A stretch of DNA of 21,585 nucleotides from Frigididesulfovibrio sp031551885 (GTDB taxonomy: Bacteria; Desulfobacterota; Desulfovibrionia; Desulfovibrionales; Desulfovibrionaceae): contig JAVBMX010000084.1 in assembly GCA_031551885.1 (NCBI GenBank), positions 1 to 21,585 of the forward strand. The letters are read 5' to 3'. Shown here one piece after another: positions 1-7,327 of the stretch. The notes beneath the pieces are model-generated. The model worked only from the letters and a program-made list of their open reading frames with translations, ran no database searches and was not told the DNA's origin. Each line of letters starts with the position of its first letter. Within the stretch, counting starts at the first letter, position 1. Position numbers and translations under genes: made by a program.

Positions 1-145
1 ATTCCTTGCGCCAGCGGTAATACGTCTGCTCCGTCACCGCGATCTTGCGACAGGCGGCCCCGATGCTCTCGCCCTGGTTCACCAGAACCTCAACTTCGCG
101 GAGTTTAAAGATAATCTGTTCAGCAGTGAATGTTTTTCGACCCAT
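1..145 (-). CDS. IS3-family transposase OrfA, N-terminal 48 residues (partial)
   Basis: The minus strand from 145 reads MGRKTFTAEQIIFKLREVEV and continues to a YYRWRKE motif at the window edge. This is the N-terminal helix-turn-helix (HTH_Tnp_1 type) of IS3-family OrfA proteins. OrfA binds the terminal repeats and is normally joined to the DDE-type OrfB by programmed frameshifting; the slippage region and OrfB lie outside the window. A GGGAGG ribosome-binding site sits about 8 bases before the ATG. The protein is probably intact beyond the window, but that cannot be seen. Confidence 0.88.
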   Translation of the reverse strand, partial: MGRKTFTAEQIIFKLREVEVLVNQGESIGAACRKIAVTEQTYYRWRKE

Positions 146-171
146 GGCCCATCCTCCCTAGCCCTACCGTA

Positions 172-212
172 CACTAACTTTTAAGGTGGACCAGTTTTTT
201 AGGGGCAGGTCA
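172..212 (-). repeat. Terminal inverted repeat (left end, IRL) of the IS3-family element
   Basis: Read on the minus strand from 212, the tip TGACCTGCCCC is followed by an A-rich spacer and TTAAAAGTTAGTG. The same architecture, with the same 13-base inner block and 10 of 11 identical tip bases, recurs at 21448-21487 in the opposite orientation. The boundary is also where the exoprotein reading frame starts to make sense (first codons Ser-Thr-Thr-Phe-Gly-Gly-Gly). Confidence 0.75.
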
Positions 213-2107
213 GCACGACCTTCGGCGGCGGCTTCAGCAAGGGCGACACAATCCTGGGCATGAAGACCTATGACTTCACCACCCCGCCGACGGATTCGGC
301 CGGCAATCCCACGAGCACCAAGCCCTACATCCCGAACTCGGTGGAGTACACATCCTCCACTTCGGACAAACGCGGGGTGCTGCGCCCGACCGTCACGGAC
401 GGCACGATTATCGTGCGAGACGACCCCAACGCGGACTTGGGCGGGTTGAATAGAGATATCGATCGGGCGCGGGAAATCACCAAGGATGAAAAGACGTACG
501 TCGACGTCTACGTGAGCAAGGGAGCCATTGAAGAGATTGCCGGTGGATTCAAGGGTATACGGCGGGATGGCGCGCAAGCCATCTACGACGTCGTCGTTGT
601 GGGGATTTTTGTCGACGCTTTGGTGAGTTCCCTCACGGGTACGGGCAACCCTGACTTCCTTGCCGAAACGGCGATTCGGAACGGGGTGATCCGGGGAATG
701 GACCATCTGCAGGAGTCCAGCCTTGAGTGGCAGATCAAGATGTCCGGTGAGCGCGCCCTCACCGCCGAAGAGGACGGCAGGCTTGCCAAGACCATCGAGG
801 CTGTGGCGGCTGAGCAGGGTCTGTCTCTGGATCAGTTCGTTCTCTATGCGAGCAAGCTGCTGCCCGGCGGCGAGTTCAACCCCGGCGACCCGTCGGTGGG
901 GCTGGACGGCAAAACGCTCGGCGTGAACCTGATCAACTCGGACGGCAAAACCATGGTCGGCGGGCTGGAGTTCCTTCGCCGCCTCGTGCATGAAACCGGG
1001 CACCCCCTGTACGGCTCCGGTAGCGACGGTGCGGCCAACGCCTTGTCCGAGTTCGCGGTCAGCATCTACAAAAACTTTGTGGCCCCGCTGAACTCGGCGT
1101 CGTATTCCGAAAACACCAAGCACTCCGCCGACCAGTGGCTCGCCAACAACATGGAGTCCGAGGCGCTGTTCTGGAGCAACGTGACCGCCTACCAGATGGC
1201 CTTGTCAAGGAAGACGGAGAACTACCCCGACGCCGATCCGGTTTTGACGCAGGCGCTGATGGCCCATATGGGCATGATTACCCCTGAAGAAGCCATGAAG
1301 AACCTGGAGCGCCTGCCGGAGTTCGAGCAAAGACAGGCCGAGAGTGTCATGGTATTCAATGCCGGTACTGTAGGCGGCGCCTGGAATATGCTCGTGGAGA
1401 CCGCGTATATGACGCCGCTCGGCCAGGGAGCCAAGGAATTGCACGAATGGTTGGGGGTATACCCGAGCGTTGACTTCTCCGGCGCGGCCAACTACTACGC
1501 GGATAGCCCCCAACGCTTGGCGGAGCTGCAAGGCTTCTACGTCGGTGGTGAGATCTACGGCGGCGTGTTGGCGAGTTTCGCCATTCCCGCCGGCGTAGAA
1601 GCGGGCATCGCGAAGGGCGAGCAGCTTGCGCTGCAGTTGGCGGGCAGGGAGTTGATGATTGCCGCCAACCCTGCAACGGGGAATCCCGCCGCGATCGCGC
1701 GTGGCCTTGGTGGGCTCAACGCCAGACAAGCGGCAGTGCTCGAACAACTTGAGGGGTATGGCTCTCAAACGATCGCCTCGAAGGCATTTGGCAGTACGGA
1801 CTTGAGGGCCTTAGCTGCGGCGACGGGTGATGAGTTTGCGATGTTTACAGCCGGGGGGCGTCGGCTGATTATCCGTGGTAACGCCAAAACTGTCCCGGTT
1901 GATCCCGTCAAGGCACAGGAGCTGTCGGCACAAGGTTGGCGTTGGTCTTCACATGTACACCCGGATGGTTCGTTGATATCCTCAAAAGGAGATCGAATAA
2001 TTTTGAGAGCAATGGGGGGTAAAGAAAGCGCTCTTTTTGATATTCATGGGAATTCCATCACGTTTTCACCTAATGGCGATATTTTCAAAAATTGGCTGCC
2101 AAGATGA
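213..2107 (+). CDS. CdiA/filamentous-haemagglutinin-type exoprotein, C-terminal fragment with JAMM-like toxin domain (5' truncated by IS)
   Basis: The open frame begins at the IS edge with no true start; the first Met is at 260 (numbering below is from it). Residues 30-95 (including VTDGTIIVRDDPNADLGGLN and VDVYVSKGAIEEI) look like the region before the toxin in large haemagglutinin-repeat exoproteins of two-partner secretion systems. Residues 244-248 are HETGH with an acidic residue at E264, a zincin-like motif. Residues about 490-615 form the variable toxin tip: E525, then H565-x-H567, seven residues, S575-x-x-D578, the exact JAMM/JAB metalloprotease spacing. A hydrophobic Ala/Gly-rich stretch (about 428-465) precedes it. 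Base composition turns AT-rich near the tip, as is typical of exchangeable toxin ends. The stop overlaps the immunity gene as ATGA. Because the secretion signal and repeats are lost, this copy is probably not delivered. Family placement is solid; the enzymatic role is inferred. Confidence 0.82.
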
Positions 2108-2418
2108 CAAATCAAAATAAAAAATTTCTTAGTATATCTGATTTGGAGCCAATTGCCAGAGACGCAACGCGAAATGCATTTGAGCATGCTTTATCTAATG
2201 GATGCTCTTGGCTTTCTTCTGAACAGGAAGGAAAATTGACACTGGGGAAAGTAATAAAAGGTGCCGTATGTATATTTCAGCTTTACATAGCTGCGGATAA
2301 TCCAAGCGACACTTTGTTTGTTTCCAGAGTATTCACTGATCGGTGTACAGGAGAACTGATAGGAGAGGTTGAGGTGTACTTACCCCCAATACTTATCACA
2401 GAATTGCCGGAGCGGTAA
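2104..2418 (+). CDS. Putative immunity protein for the JAMM-like toxin tip (copy 1)
   Basis: This 104-residue protein has no signal peptide and no membrane segment, so it should be cytoplasmic. The ATG at 2104 is chosen because it forms an ATGA overlap with the toxin stop; an ATG 12 bases upstream would add four residues. I do not recognise its family. Its position directly after the toxin tip, its size, and the fact that a second toxin-like copy is followed by a homologue of it (shared SxLEPxARDATR near the N-terminus and YLPPI near the C-terminus) make it the cognate immunity protein by context. The gene is clearly AT-richer than the exoprotein body, consistent with horizontal exchange of the toxin/immunity pair. 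Confidence 0.7.
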   Translation: MTNQNKKFLSISDLEPIARDATRNAFEHALSNGCSWLSSEQEGKLTLGKVIKGAVCIFQLYIAADNPSDTLFVSRVFTDRCTGELIGEVEVYLPPILITELPER

Positions 2419-2448
2419 GCCGACCGTTTTGAGGTATTCCCCTTTTTT

Positions 2449-2748
2449 ATGAAGCTACGCCTTTTGTCAGGACTTTTTGTGGTGTTCACGACCGGCGGGC
2501 GTCGTTTGATTATCCGTGGTAATGAAAAATTTGTTCCGATTAACGAGGCCCGAGCGTCGGGATTGTCGAAGCAAGGTTGGCGTTGGTCTTCACATGTACA
2601 CCCGGATGGTTCCGTGATGTCTTCAGAAGGAGATCGGGCTATTTTGAGGAGTATGGGACATGAACGAAGCGCAGTTTTTGATATTTATGGAAACCGAGGC
2701 ATGTTCACCCCCAGAGGAGATAGTCTCGAGAAGTGGAGGCCGAGATGA
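2449..2748 (+). CDS. Orphan toxin-tip copy (CdiA-CT-like, lacks N-terminal part)
   Basis: Ninety-nine residues whose last ~85 match the tip of the upstream exoprotein: GGRRLIIRGN, QGWRWSSHVHPDGS, then SSxGD, and a similar C-terminus ending PR. The HxH-x7-S-x2-D core is kept, but the upstream acidic residue that would correspond to E525 is not: the homology starts just after it, at FTTGGRR. The frame is open back to the stop of the preceding immunity gene and the ATG has no visible ribosome-binding site. It therefore looks like a silent orphan cassette, usable only after recombination into a full-length exoprotein gene. Its stop overlaps the next gene as ATGA. Confidence 0.72.
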   Translation: MKLRLLSGLFVVFTTGGRRLIIRGNEKFVPINEARASGLSKQGWRWSSHVHPDGSVMSSEGDRAILRSMGHERSAVFDIYGNRGMFTPRGDSLEKWRPR

Positions 2749-3074
2749 CGGCTCAAAAAAAGAAGCGCTTCAACGAATCTGAGCTGGAGCCAGTAGCGAG
2801 AGACGCTACGAGAAAAGCTCTCGAACAAGCTCTCGCGGAGGGGTATTCTTGGATTAGCCCTGAACAAGATGAAAAATTAACATTGGGAACATTTATTGAA
2901 GATGATAGATGCATATTTGCGCTTTATATAGCAGGAGAACGCCCCAGAGACGGCCTAATTGTTTCGAAAGTAGCCGTAGAACGATATACTGGCGAGCTAT
3001 CTGGTGAAGTAGATGTCTACTTGCCCCCGATACCTGCCACGGAGTTGTCGGATTGGTGGGTAGGCCGGAGGTAG
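2745..3074 (+). CDS. Putative immunity protein for the orphan toxin tip (copy 2)
   Basis: A 109-residue homologue of the first immunity-type protein. Both share an SELEP/SDLEP-xARDATR start, a central KLTLG, an aromatic LYIA strand and a TGEL-GEV-VYLPPI block near the end. The ATG at 2745 overlaps the orphan toxin stop (ATGA); an ATG at 2733 is possible but would overlap by more. The two proteins differ at many positions, so each may be specific for its own toxin variant. No signal peptide or membrane helix is visible. Function is inferred from context only. Confidence 0.68.
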   Translation: MTAQKKKRFNESELEPVARDATRKALEQALAEGYSWISPEQDEKLTLGTFIEDDRCIFALYIAGERPRDGLIVSKVAVERYTGELSGEVDVYLPPIPATELSDWWVGRR

Positions 3075-3096
3075 GGAGATTATTTCGGTTTTGAGC

Positions 3097-3127
3097 AAAG
3101 CCTCATCACTTGGGTGAGGCTTTTTTG
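3097..3127 (+). terminator. Rho-independent terminator of the toxin/immunity region
   Basis: A nine-base stem AAAGCCTCA / TGAGGCTTT (3097-3105 with 3115-3123) is followed by a run of six T (3121-3126), 23 bases after the last immunity stop. On the minus strand the same hairpin has no following T-run, so it mainly serves the plus-strand genes. No separate terminator is visible for the opposing operon, and 3128-3273 holds nothing else I can support. Confidence 0.85.
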
Positions 3128-3273
3128 TTGGCGGAAGAAAAAGTTCTTTTCAGCGGACCGGGAGGGATACACACTCCGGAAAGCGGCTCTTTCGATCAGT
3201 ATCCTGGGTTGCTTATTTCGGGATAATTTGGCCTGGCAGCTCAGCGAAAGTTCGGGAGGTTTGCACACCGCGT

Positions 3274-4005
3274 TTACCCGGTGAACACTCCACCATTCAC
3301 GCTGATGACCTGTCCGGTGATGTATGATGCACCCTCCGACAAGAGAAAAGCCACCACGGTGGCGACCTCCTCCGGCTTCCCCATACGCTTGAGGGGAATC
3401 TGCGGAAGGACTTTGTCCAAGGGTAAAGCATCGGTCATATCGCTTTCAATAAATCCGGGAGCCACGGCATTGACCAGAATATTCCGAGGCGCCACTTCCA
3501 CCGCCAGAGAACGGGTCGCCCCTATCAGTCCGGCTTTGGCTGCGGAATAGTTGACCTGTCCTCCGACGCCGGTTTCACCCGAAGTCGAGCTGATGGTCAC
3601 GATGCGTCCTTTGCGCTTGCGCAGCATGGCGGGCAACACCTGGGAGGCGATGTTGTAAAAACCGTTCAGATGCACATCTATGACGCTGTGCCATTCTTTT
3701 GGGCTCATCATGGCCAGAATGTTGTCTTTGCAGAAACCAGCGTTGTTCACAACGGCATACGGCGCGACCTCTTCCACAAGTGGAGCCAGAGCGGCTGTGG
3801 CGGCCTGAGCGTCCGCGACGTCGAACGATAACAGCCGGCAGAGCACCCCCATATTTTCGGCTTCTTCTTGGACTTCCCGCGCCGCCGCGTGGTCGGAACG
3901 ATAGTTCAGCCAAAGGGCGTACCCTTCCGCCGCAAGACGCAAGGCGATGGCCCGACCTATGCCTTTGCTCGCGCCGGTAATCAGGGCGATGGGTTCAGTC
4001 TTCAT
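3274..4005 (-). CDS. fabG: 3-oxoacyl-ACP reductase (FabG-like SDR; ApeQ-like ketoreductase)
   Basis: This 243-residue short-chain dehydrogenase/reductase should reduce the 3-oxoacyl-ACP made by the operon's ketosynthases, using NADPH. Visible features are the Rossmann TGASKGIG at 10-17, NNAG at 87-90, and the catalytic set N114, S140, Y153 and K157 (in YSAAK). The ending GQVISVNGGV is typical of FabG. The start at 4005 has a GGAGAA site 8 bases upstream and overlaps the end of the AMP-ligase by 11 bases. A much longer open frame to 4182 exists but its extra residues are not SDR-like. It is the last gene of the operon. Confidence 0.93.
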   Translation of the reverse strand: MKTEPIALITGASKGIGRAIALRLAAEGYALWLNYRSDHAAAREVQEEAENMGVLCRLLSFDVADAQAATAALAPLVEEVAPYAVVNNAGFCKDNILAMMSPKEWHSVIDVHLNGFYNIASQVLPAMLRKRKGRIVTISSTSGETGVGGQVNYSAAKAGLIGATRSLAVEVAPRNILVNAVAPGFIESDMTDALPLDKVLPQIPLKRMGKPEEVATVVAFLLSEGASYITGQVISVNGGVFTG

Positions 4006-5131
4006 AATCGTTCTCCGGTATGCCGCCGGCAATGCTCCAATCCGTCGCCTTGCCCGTTGCCGTTCGGGGAAGGTCGGGACCAAACGTAAAAACTCTGGGA
4101 ACAGCCGGAGCCGGTAGACAGGCCCGCAGCAGCCGTCGCAACTCCCGCGCCGTCGGGCGGGCGGGTGACGCGGGCACGACAAAAGCCTTCAGGCGGGAAC
4201 CCTCTTCCGGGCGCATCAGGCGCACCCGGCAATCCTTCACGCCGGGAAGATCGCGCAGGTATTGCTCCACATCCTCCATCAGCACGTTGACGCCGGCCAC
4301 CTGCACGGCGCCGTCCACTCTGCCGGTGGGAATAAAAGTACGTTCGCCGATCCAGAACAGCGCATCCGGCAGAGGAAGATGTTGGGTGTCACCTGAAGGC
4401 AACCGGCGTGTGAAGCCGATGCACCGCCCCGCCGGATCGGTTTCTTTTTCCCAGTAAGGCAACAGCGAAAATGAATCGCGGGGGCTTCGACGCAGCCCCA
4501 AGGCGCCGGCTTCCGTAGCGCCGTATATTTCCGTCAACCCGGCAAGGCCCTTACCGAGCAAGCCGTCCCACACGGCGGCAGAGAGAGGCGCAGTAGCGCT
4601 CATCCCCAAAATGCCCTCAGGAAAAGGGTGCCCCGTTGTGAGCACATGTTCCCAAAAAAGCGGAAAGGCAACAAGCACATCGTTCGGCCGCAGAGCTGTG
4701 AGCAAGTCCGCCGTGAGCATGGGTGGGAACAGTCGAAGCGGACGGTCAAGCACCTTGGGCAGGACCAGCGAAAAAACAAAACCGTAATGATGGTGCACCG
4801 GCATGACCGAAACCACACGCTCCCGATCCGCGAAGGCGGAAACAAACAGGCTGGCTTCTTCCACCAGGGCGACGAATTCGTGGATGTGCGGCTGGGGTTC
4901 ACCCGTGGAGCCGGATGTATGGAACACCAGGCGTTGTGGCCCCTCTTGCCGGGCATGGAGCAATTCGGCGGAGATACCGGTGGAATCTTCGAAAATCGTG
5001 GAGTAATCGCCGAGCCGGTCCACCCCCAGAAAGCGTGCAAGCAGCGTCGGGGCGGCAGCGTCTCCGGCTTCACGCCGGAAGCTGCGCAGTACGGCGGAGA
5101 GATCCGCCGCCGACAGAGCAACTTCGGGCAT
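3995..5131 (-). CDS. AMP-dependent acyl/aryl ligase (ApeH-like acyl-ACP synthetase)
   Basis: This 378-residue member of the ANL adenylating family would activate a carboxylic acid with ATP for loading onto CoA or ACP. Motifs in order are the P-loop HTSGSTGEP (71-79), YGATE (203-207), TGRVD (269-273) and a C-terminal PRTATGK with the catalytic lysine K361. At 378 residues it is well below the ~500-550 of typical acyl-CoA ligases because the region before the P-loop is short, as in ligases of aryl-polyene clusters. The ATG at 5131 overlaps the ketosynthase stop (TGATG) and follows GGGGAAAGG. In aryl-polyene pathways such a ligase loads the starter acid; here the substrate is unknown. Confidence 0.88.
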   Translation of the reverse strand: MPEVALSAADLSAVLRSFRREAGDAAAPTLLARFLGVDRLGDYSTIFEDSTGISAELLHARQEGPQRLVFHTSGSTGEPQPHIHEFVALVEEASLFVSAFADRERVVSVMPVHHHYGFVFSLVLPKVLDRPLRLFPPMLTADLLTALRPNDVLVAFPLFWEHVLTTGHPFPEGILGMSATAPLSAAVWDGLLGKGLAGLTEIYGATEAGALGLRRSPRDSFSLLPYWEKETDPAGRCIGFTRRLPSGDTQHLPLPDALFWIGERTFIPTGRVDGAVQVAGVNVLMEDVEQYLRDLPGVKDCRVRLMRPEEGSRLKAFVVPASPARPTARELRRLLRACLPAPAVPRVFTFGPDLPRTATGKATDWSIAGGIPENDYED

Positions 5132-7074
5132 CACCTTTCCCCGTGGGTTGAGAGTCCGGCAGCCAAATGCCACGCCGTATCCAAAGGGGTCGCCGCTTCG
5201 AGGACGAACGCGCGATCAGAGTTGGGACGGTATGAGGGCGTGAGGAGATCCGCAATTCTCGCGGAGGCGTGTTCGATGGAGACGCCCGTACCTTCCACCT
5301 GTATGGAAAATGCCGCCGCACCCTCTTTGAGCGGCGAAATACCGAGCTCGGGTGCGGCAAAAAGTTCAGCGAAAAAAGGAACATATTCTTCCGCCACAAT
5401 CAACCGGATATGCCGCGCCGAGCCAAGGGCAAGCCGGTTTTCCGCGAGTCTGAGCGCCCCTTCCAGGCTCATGCCCGGACCACATAAGGTCAGGCAGGAA
5501 CCGAGCCGGCCGTTTTTAATGCTTACTTGCGCGGCGGGAATGTTCTGTACCGAGGCCGCGAAGGACAGGGCCGAAGCGCCGTCGGGCCCGAACTCCAACA
5601 GCGAATCCCAAAAATCCACCGTCGGGGTGAGGGAGCCGAAACGGCCGACCAGAATGATTCCGGTCCGCTCCGGCTCTTCGGGGCCGTCGCTCGGTTCTTC
5701 CACGTCGCGGTCGGCGCACAAGACCAGTCGGCTGAAGTGATCGAGCCGGCGCAGCTCTCCGATGGGGATACGGCTTTTCAAAATATCCTGAGCGGTTCGT
5801 TTTTCCCCGCTGTGACCATGCAACCCCGTCGTCCCCAAGCCGGCGGGGCCGACCCAGCCCCGGGCGACGATGACCGGAGCGGTCGGGAAGGCTGAGTTCT
5901 CCGCTTCAGGGGGAGGGCCCAGACCCAGAAGCAAGGCCGCGTTGTTGCCGCCGAAGCCCAAGGAAAAGCTGAGAGCAGCCTTGCCGGAAACGGCGCACTC
6001 GCCCACGGTCGGGGTCAGGCCTATGGCGGGGTCCCGCTCTCGGAAGCCATGTGTGGGGCATACCCGCCCCCTGCGCAGATGAGCAAGGGCAAGAACGGCC
6101 TCTACCGCACCGGCTGCGCCAAGACAGTGCCCAATGGCGCCTTTGACTCCATAAACCTTCGCTTTTCCCGGCAGGCGGGCCGTGAAGGCCCCCTCCACAG
6201 CATCGTTGGTCGGGGTAGCCGTGGCATGGGCGCTGATGAAGGCGACATCCGCCACGCTCAGGCCGGAAGGGCGCAGGGCTTCGGCCACCGCTCTGCCAAG
6301 GCCGTCCGCTTCCGGATGCGGGGCTGTGGGATGATGGCCGTCCGCTGCCGAACCGTAGCCCAAAATATGGCCGAGGGGGATTTTCCCGCGCTTCGCCGCG
6401 TGCTCCCGGCTTTCCAGAACCATAAAGGCCGCGCCTTCGCCCAGGTTCAGGCCCGAGCGCTCTTTGTCGAAGGGGCGACAAGGGAGCGGCGAACACAGTT
6501 GCAGGCTGCAAAAACCCCAGTAGGTCATTTCGGAAAGCGCGTCGGCCCCGCCGGCCAAAACGCAGTCGGCCAGACCGCCGCGAATCAGCTCAAAAGCGAG
6601 ACCGATCGCATCGGCTCCGGATGTGCAGGCATTGGTGACGGTATATGCTTGGCCGGTGATGCCGCATTCCTGGGCCAATCCTTCGGCCGTGAACGAACGC
6701 AGATAATCCGCTGTGGCTTTCGAATCGGGTCGAAGGCCGTCCTTCCAGTCCTGATAGGCGGGTAACAAATCCGGCGATGCGCCGACACTGGTGCCCACAA
6801 CCACGGCCTGTGGCTCCGTGGGCGTGAGCTCCGCGTCGGCCAGGGCTTGCCGGGCGGCTTCGTGGGCCAGGGACAGCGTCCTGCCTTGAGCGGTCGGACC
6901 GGTGTCGGTCGACGGCACGGAAAAAACCGGGTGCTGCGGCGTATGGCCGAACCCCTCCGGCAGGGTCGGAAGAGGCGGCGCGGCATCAAGGGAGGCCAAA
7001 ACTTCCTCCAGGCTGTTGCCTGCGGCGCAAATACAGCCGAGGCCGGTGACGACCACGTCTCTAAACGGGAGCAT
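5131..7074 (-). CDS. Beta-ketoacyl-ACP synthase fused to a degenerate ketosynthase domain
   Basis: A 647-residue protein. Residues 1-390 are a complete FabF-type ketosynthase with C150 (TNACTSG), H283 (SAHATAT), K311 and H316 (KGAIGHCLGAAG). Residues about 400-640 resemble the N-terminal half of a second ketosynthase (LDHFSRLVLCADRD, then a GRLGSCLTLCGPGMS nucleophile-elbow region), but the position of the catalytic Cys is Gly534. Aryl-polyene clusters normally encode a ketosynthase and a catalytically dead partner (chain-length factor) as separate proteins; here they appear joined. The ATG at 7074 gives the usual short lead to VVVTGLG and a 14-base overlap with the ACP. An ATG at 7092 would add six residues. 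Neither has a strong ribosome-binding site. Confidence 0.88.
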   Translation of the reverse strand: MLPFRDVVVTGLGCICAAGNSLEEVLASLDAAPPLPTLPEGFGHTPQHPVFSVPSTDTGPTAQGRTLSLAHEAARQALADAELTPTEPQAVVVGTSVGASPDLLPAYQDWKDGLRPDSKATADYLRSFTAEGLAQECGITGQAYTVTNACTSGADAIGLAFELIRGGLADCVLAGGADALSEMTYWGFCSLQLCSPLPCRPFDKERSGLNLGEGAAFMVLESREHAAKRGKIPLGHILGYGSAADGHHPTAPHPEADGLGRAVAEALRPSGLSVADVAFISAHATATPTNDAVEGAFTARLPGKAKVYGVKGAIGHCLGAAGAVEAVLALAHLRRGRVCPTHGFRERDPAIGLTPTVGECAVSGKAALSFSLGFGGNNAALLLGLGPPPEAENSAFPTAPVIVARGWVGPAGLGTTGLHGHSGEKRTAQDILKSRIPIGELRRLDHFSRLVLCADRDVEEPSDGPEEPERTGIILVGRFGSLTPTVDFWDSLLEFGPDGASALSFAASVQNIPAAQVSIKNGRLGSCLTLCGPGMSLEGALRLAENRLALGSARHIRLIVAEEYVPFFAELFAAPELGISPLKEGAAAFSIQVEGTGVSIEHASARIADLLTPSYRPNSDRAFVLEAATPLDTAWHLAAGLSTHGER

Positions 7075-7327
7075 CGTCTGCCAACCGGGCATCGATATAG
7101 CCGGCCAGAACGGCTACCGAAGCAAAAATTTTGCGCGCTTCTTCCGCGTCCGCGATGGTCAACCCGAAGTTACGCTTGATCAGCACGACCAATTCGACGG
7201 CATCCAGAGAATCTAGACCGAGGCCTTCTTTGAACAGAGGGGCTTCGTCGTCGATATCGGCGGGCGTGATGTCTTCAAGCTGCAGCTCACTGATCAGCCG
7301 TTCCTTCAATTTGGCTCTGGTATCCAT
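7061..7327 (-). CDS. Acyl carrier protein (ApeE/F-like, copy 2 in transcription order)
   Basis: An 88-residue acidic protein with the phosphopantetheine site GLGLDSLDAVELV; the modified serine is S40. It would carry the growing acyl chain for the cluster's ketosynthases, reductase and dehydratases. The ATG at 7327 overlaps the acyltransferase stop (TAATG); a Met six codons earlier is also open but less likely. It is the second of two ACPs in the operon, and the two differ clearly outside the DSL motif, so they may serve different partners (for example starter and extension). No phosphopantetheinyl transferase gene is present in the window. Confidence 0.93.
   Translation of the reverse strand: MDTRAKLKERLISELQLEDITPADIDDEAPLFKEGLGLDSLDAVELVVLIKRNFGLTIADAEEARKIFASVAVLAGYIDARLADDAPV

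Larger units (their letters stand above)
1..212 (-). mobile_element. 5' end of an IS3-family insertion sequence (partial)
   Basis: A transposase OrfA start and a terminal repeat define the edge of an insertion sequence that continues leftwards out of the window. The outer 41 bases (172-212), read on the minus strand, begin TGACCTGCCCC and end TTAAAAGTTAGTG. This resembles IS3-family terminal repeats, which start with TG. The orfA ATG lies 67 bases inside the tip. The element abuts, in frame, the coding sequence of a large exoprotein, so it has interrupted that gene. The other end and the target-site duplication are outside the window. Confidence 0.85.

Noticed and set aside
164..1123. Long open frame on the minus strand across the exoprotein gene (319 codons)
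   Set aside because: It is antisense to the exoprotein reading frame, which has clear family motifs. The antisense translation is Arg/Val/Gly-rich with no recognisable domain.
3080..3268. Short minus-strand frame between the terminator and FabG
   Set aside because: It runs through the plus-strand terminator hairpin, has no ribosome-binding site and no recognisable sequence.
4006..4182. N-terminal extension of the FabG-like gene to 4182
   Set aside because: The extra 59 residues are Arg/Cys/Pro-rich and lie inside the AMP-ligase gene; the ATG at 4005 has a good ribosome-binding site and the standard SDR start.
4628..5740. 370-codon open frame on the plus strand
   Set aside because: It lies opposite the AMP-ligase and the ketosynthase, both with full motif sets. 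Its product shows no domain and it begins and ends inside those genes.
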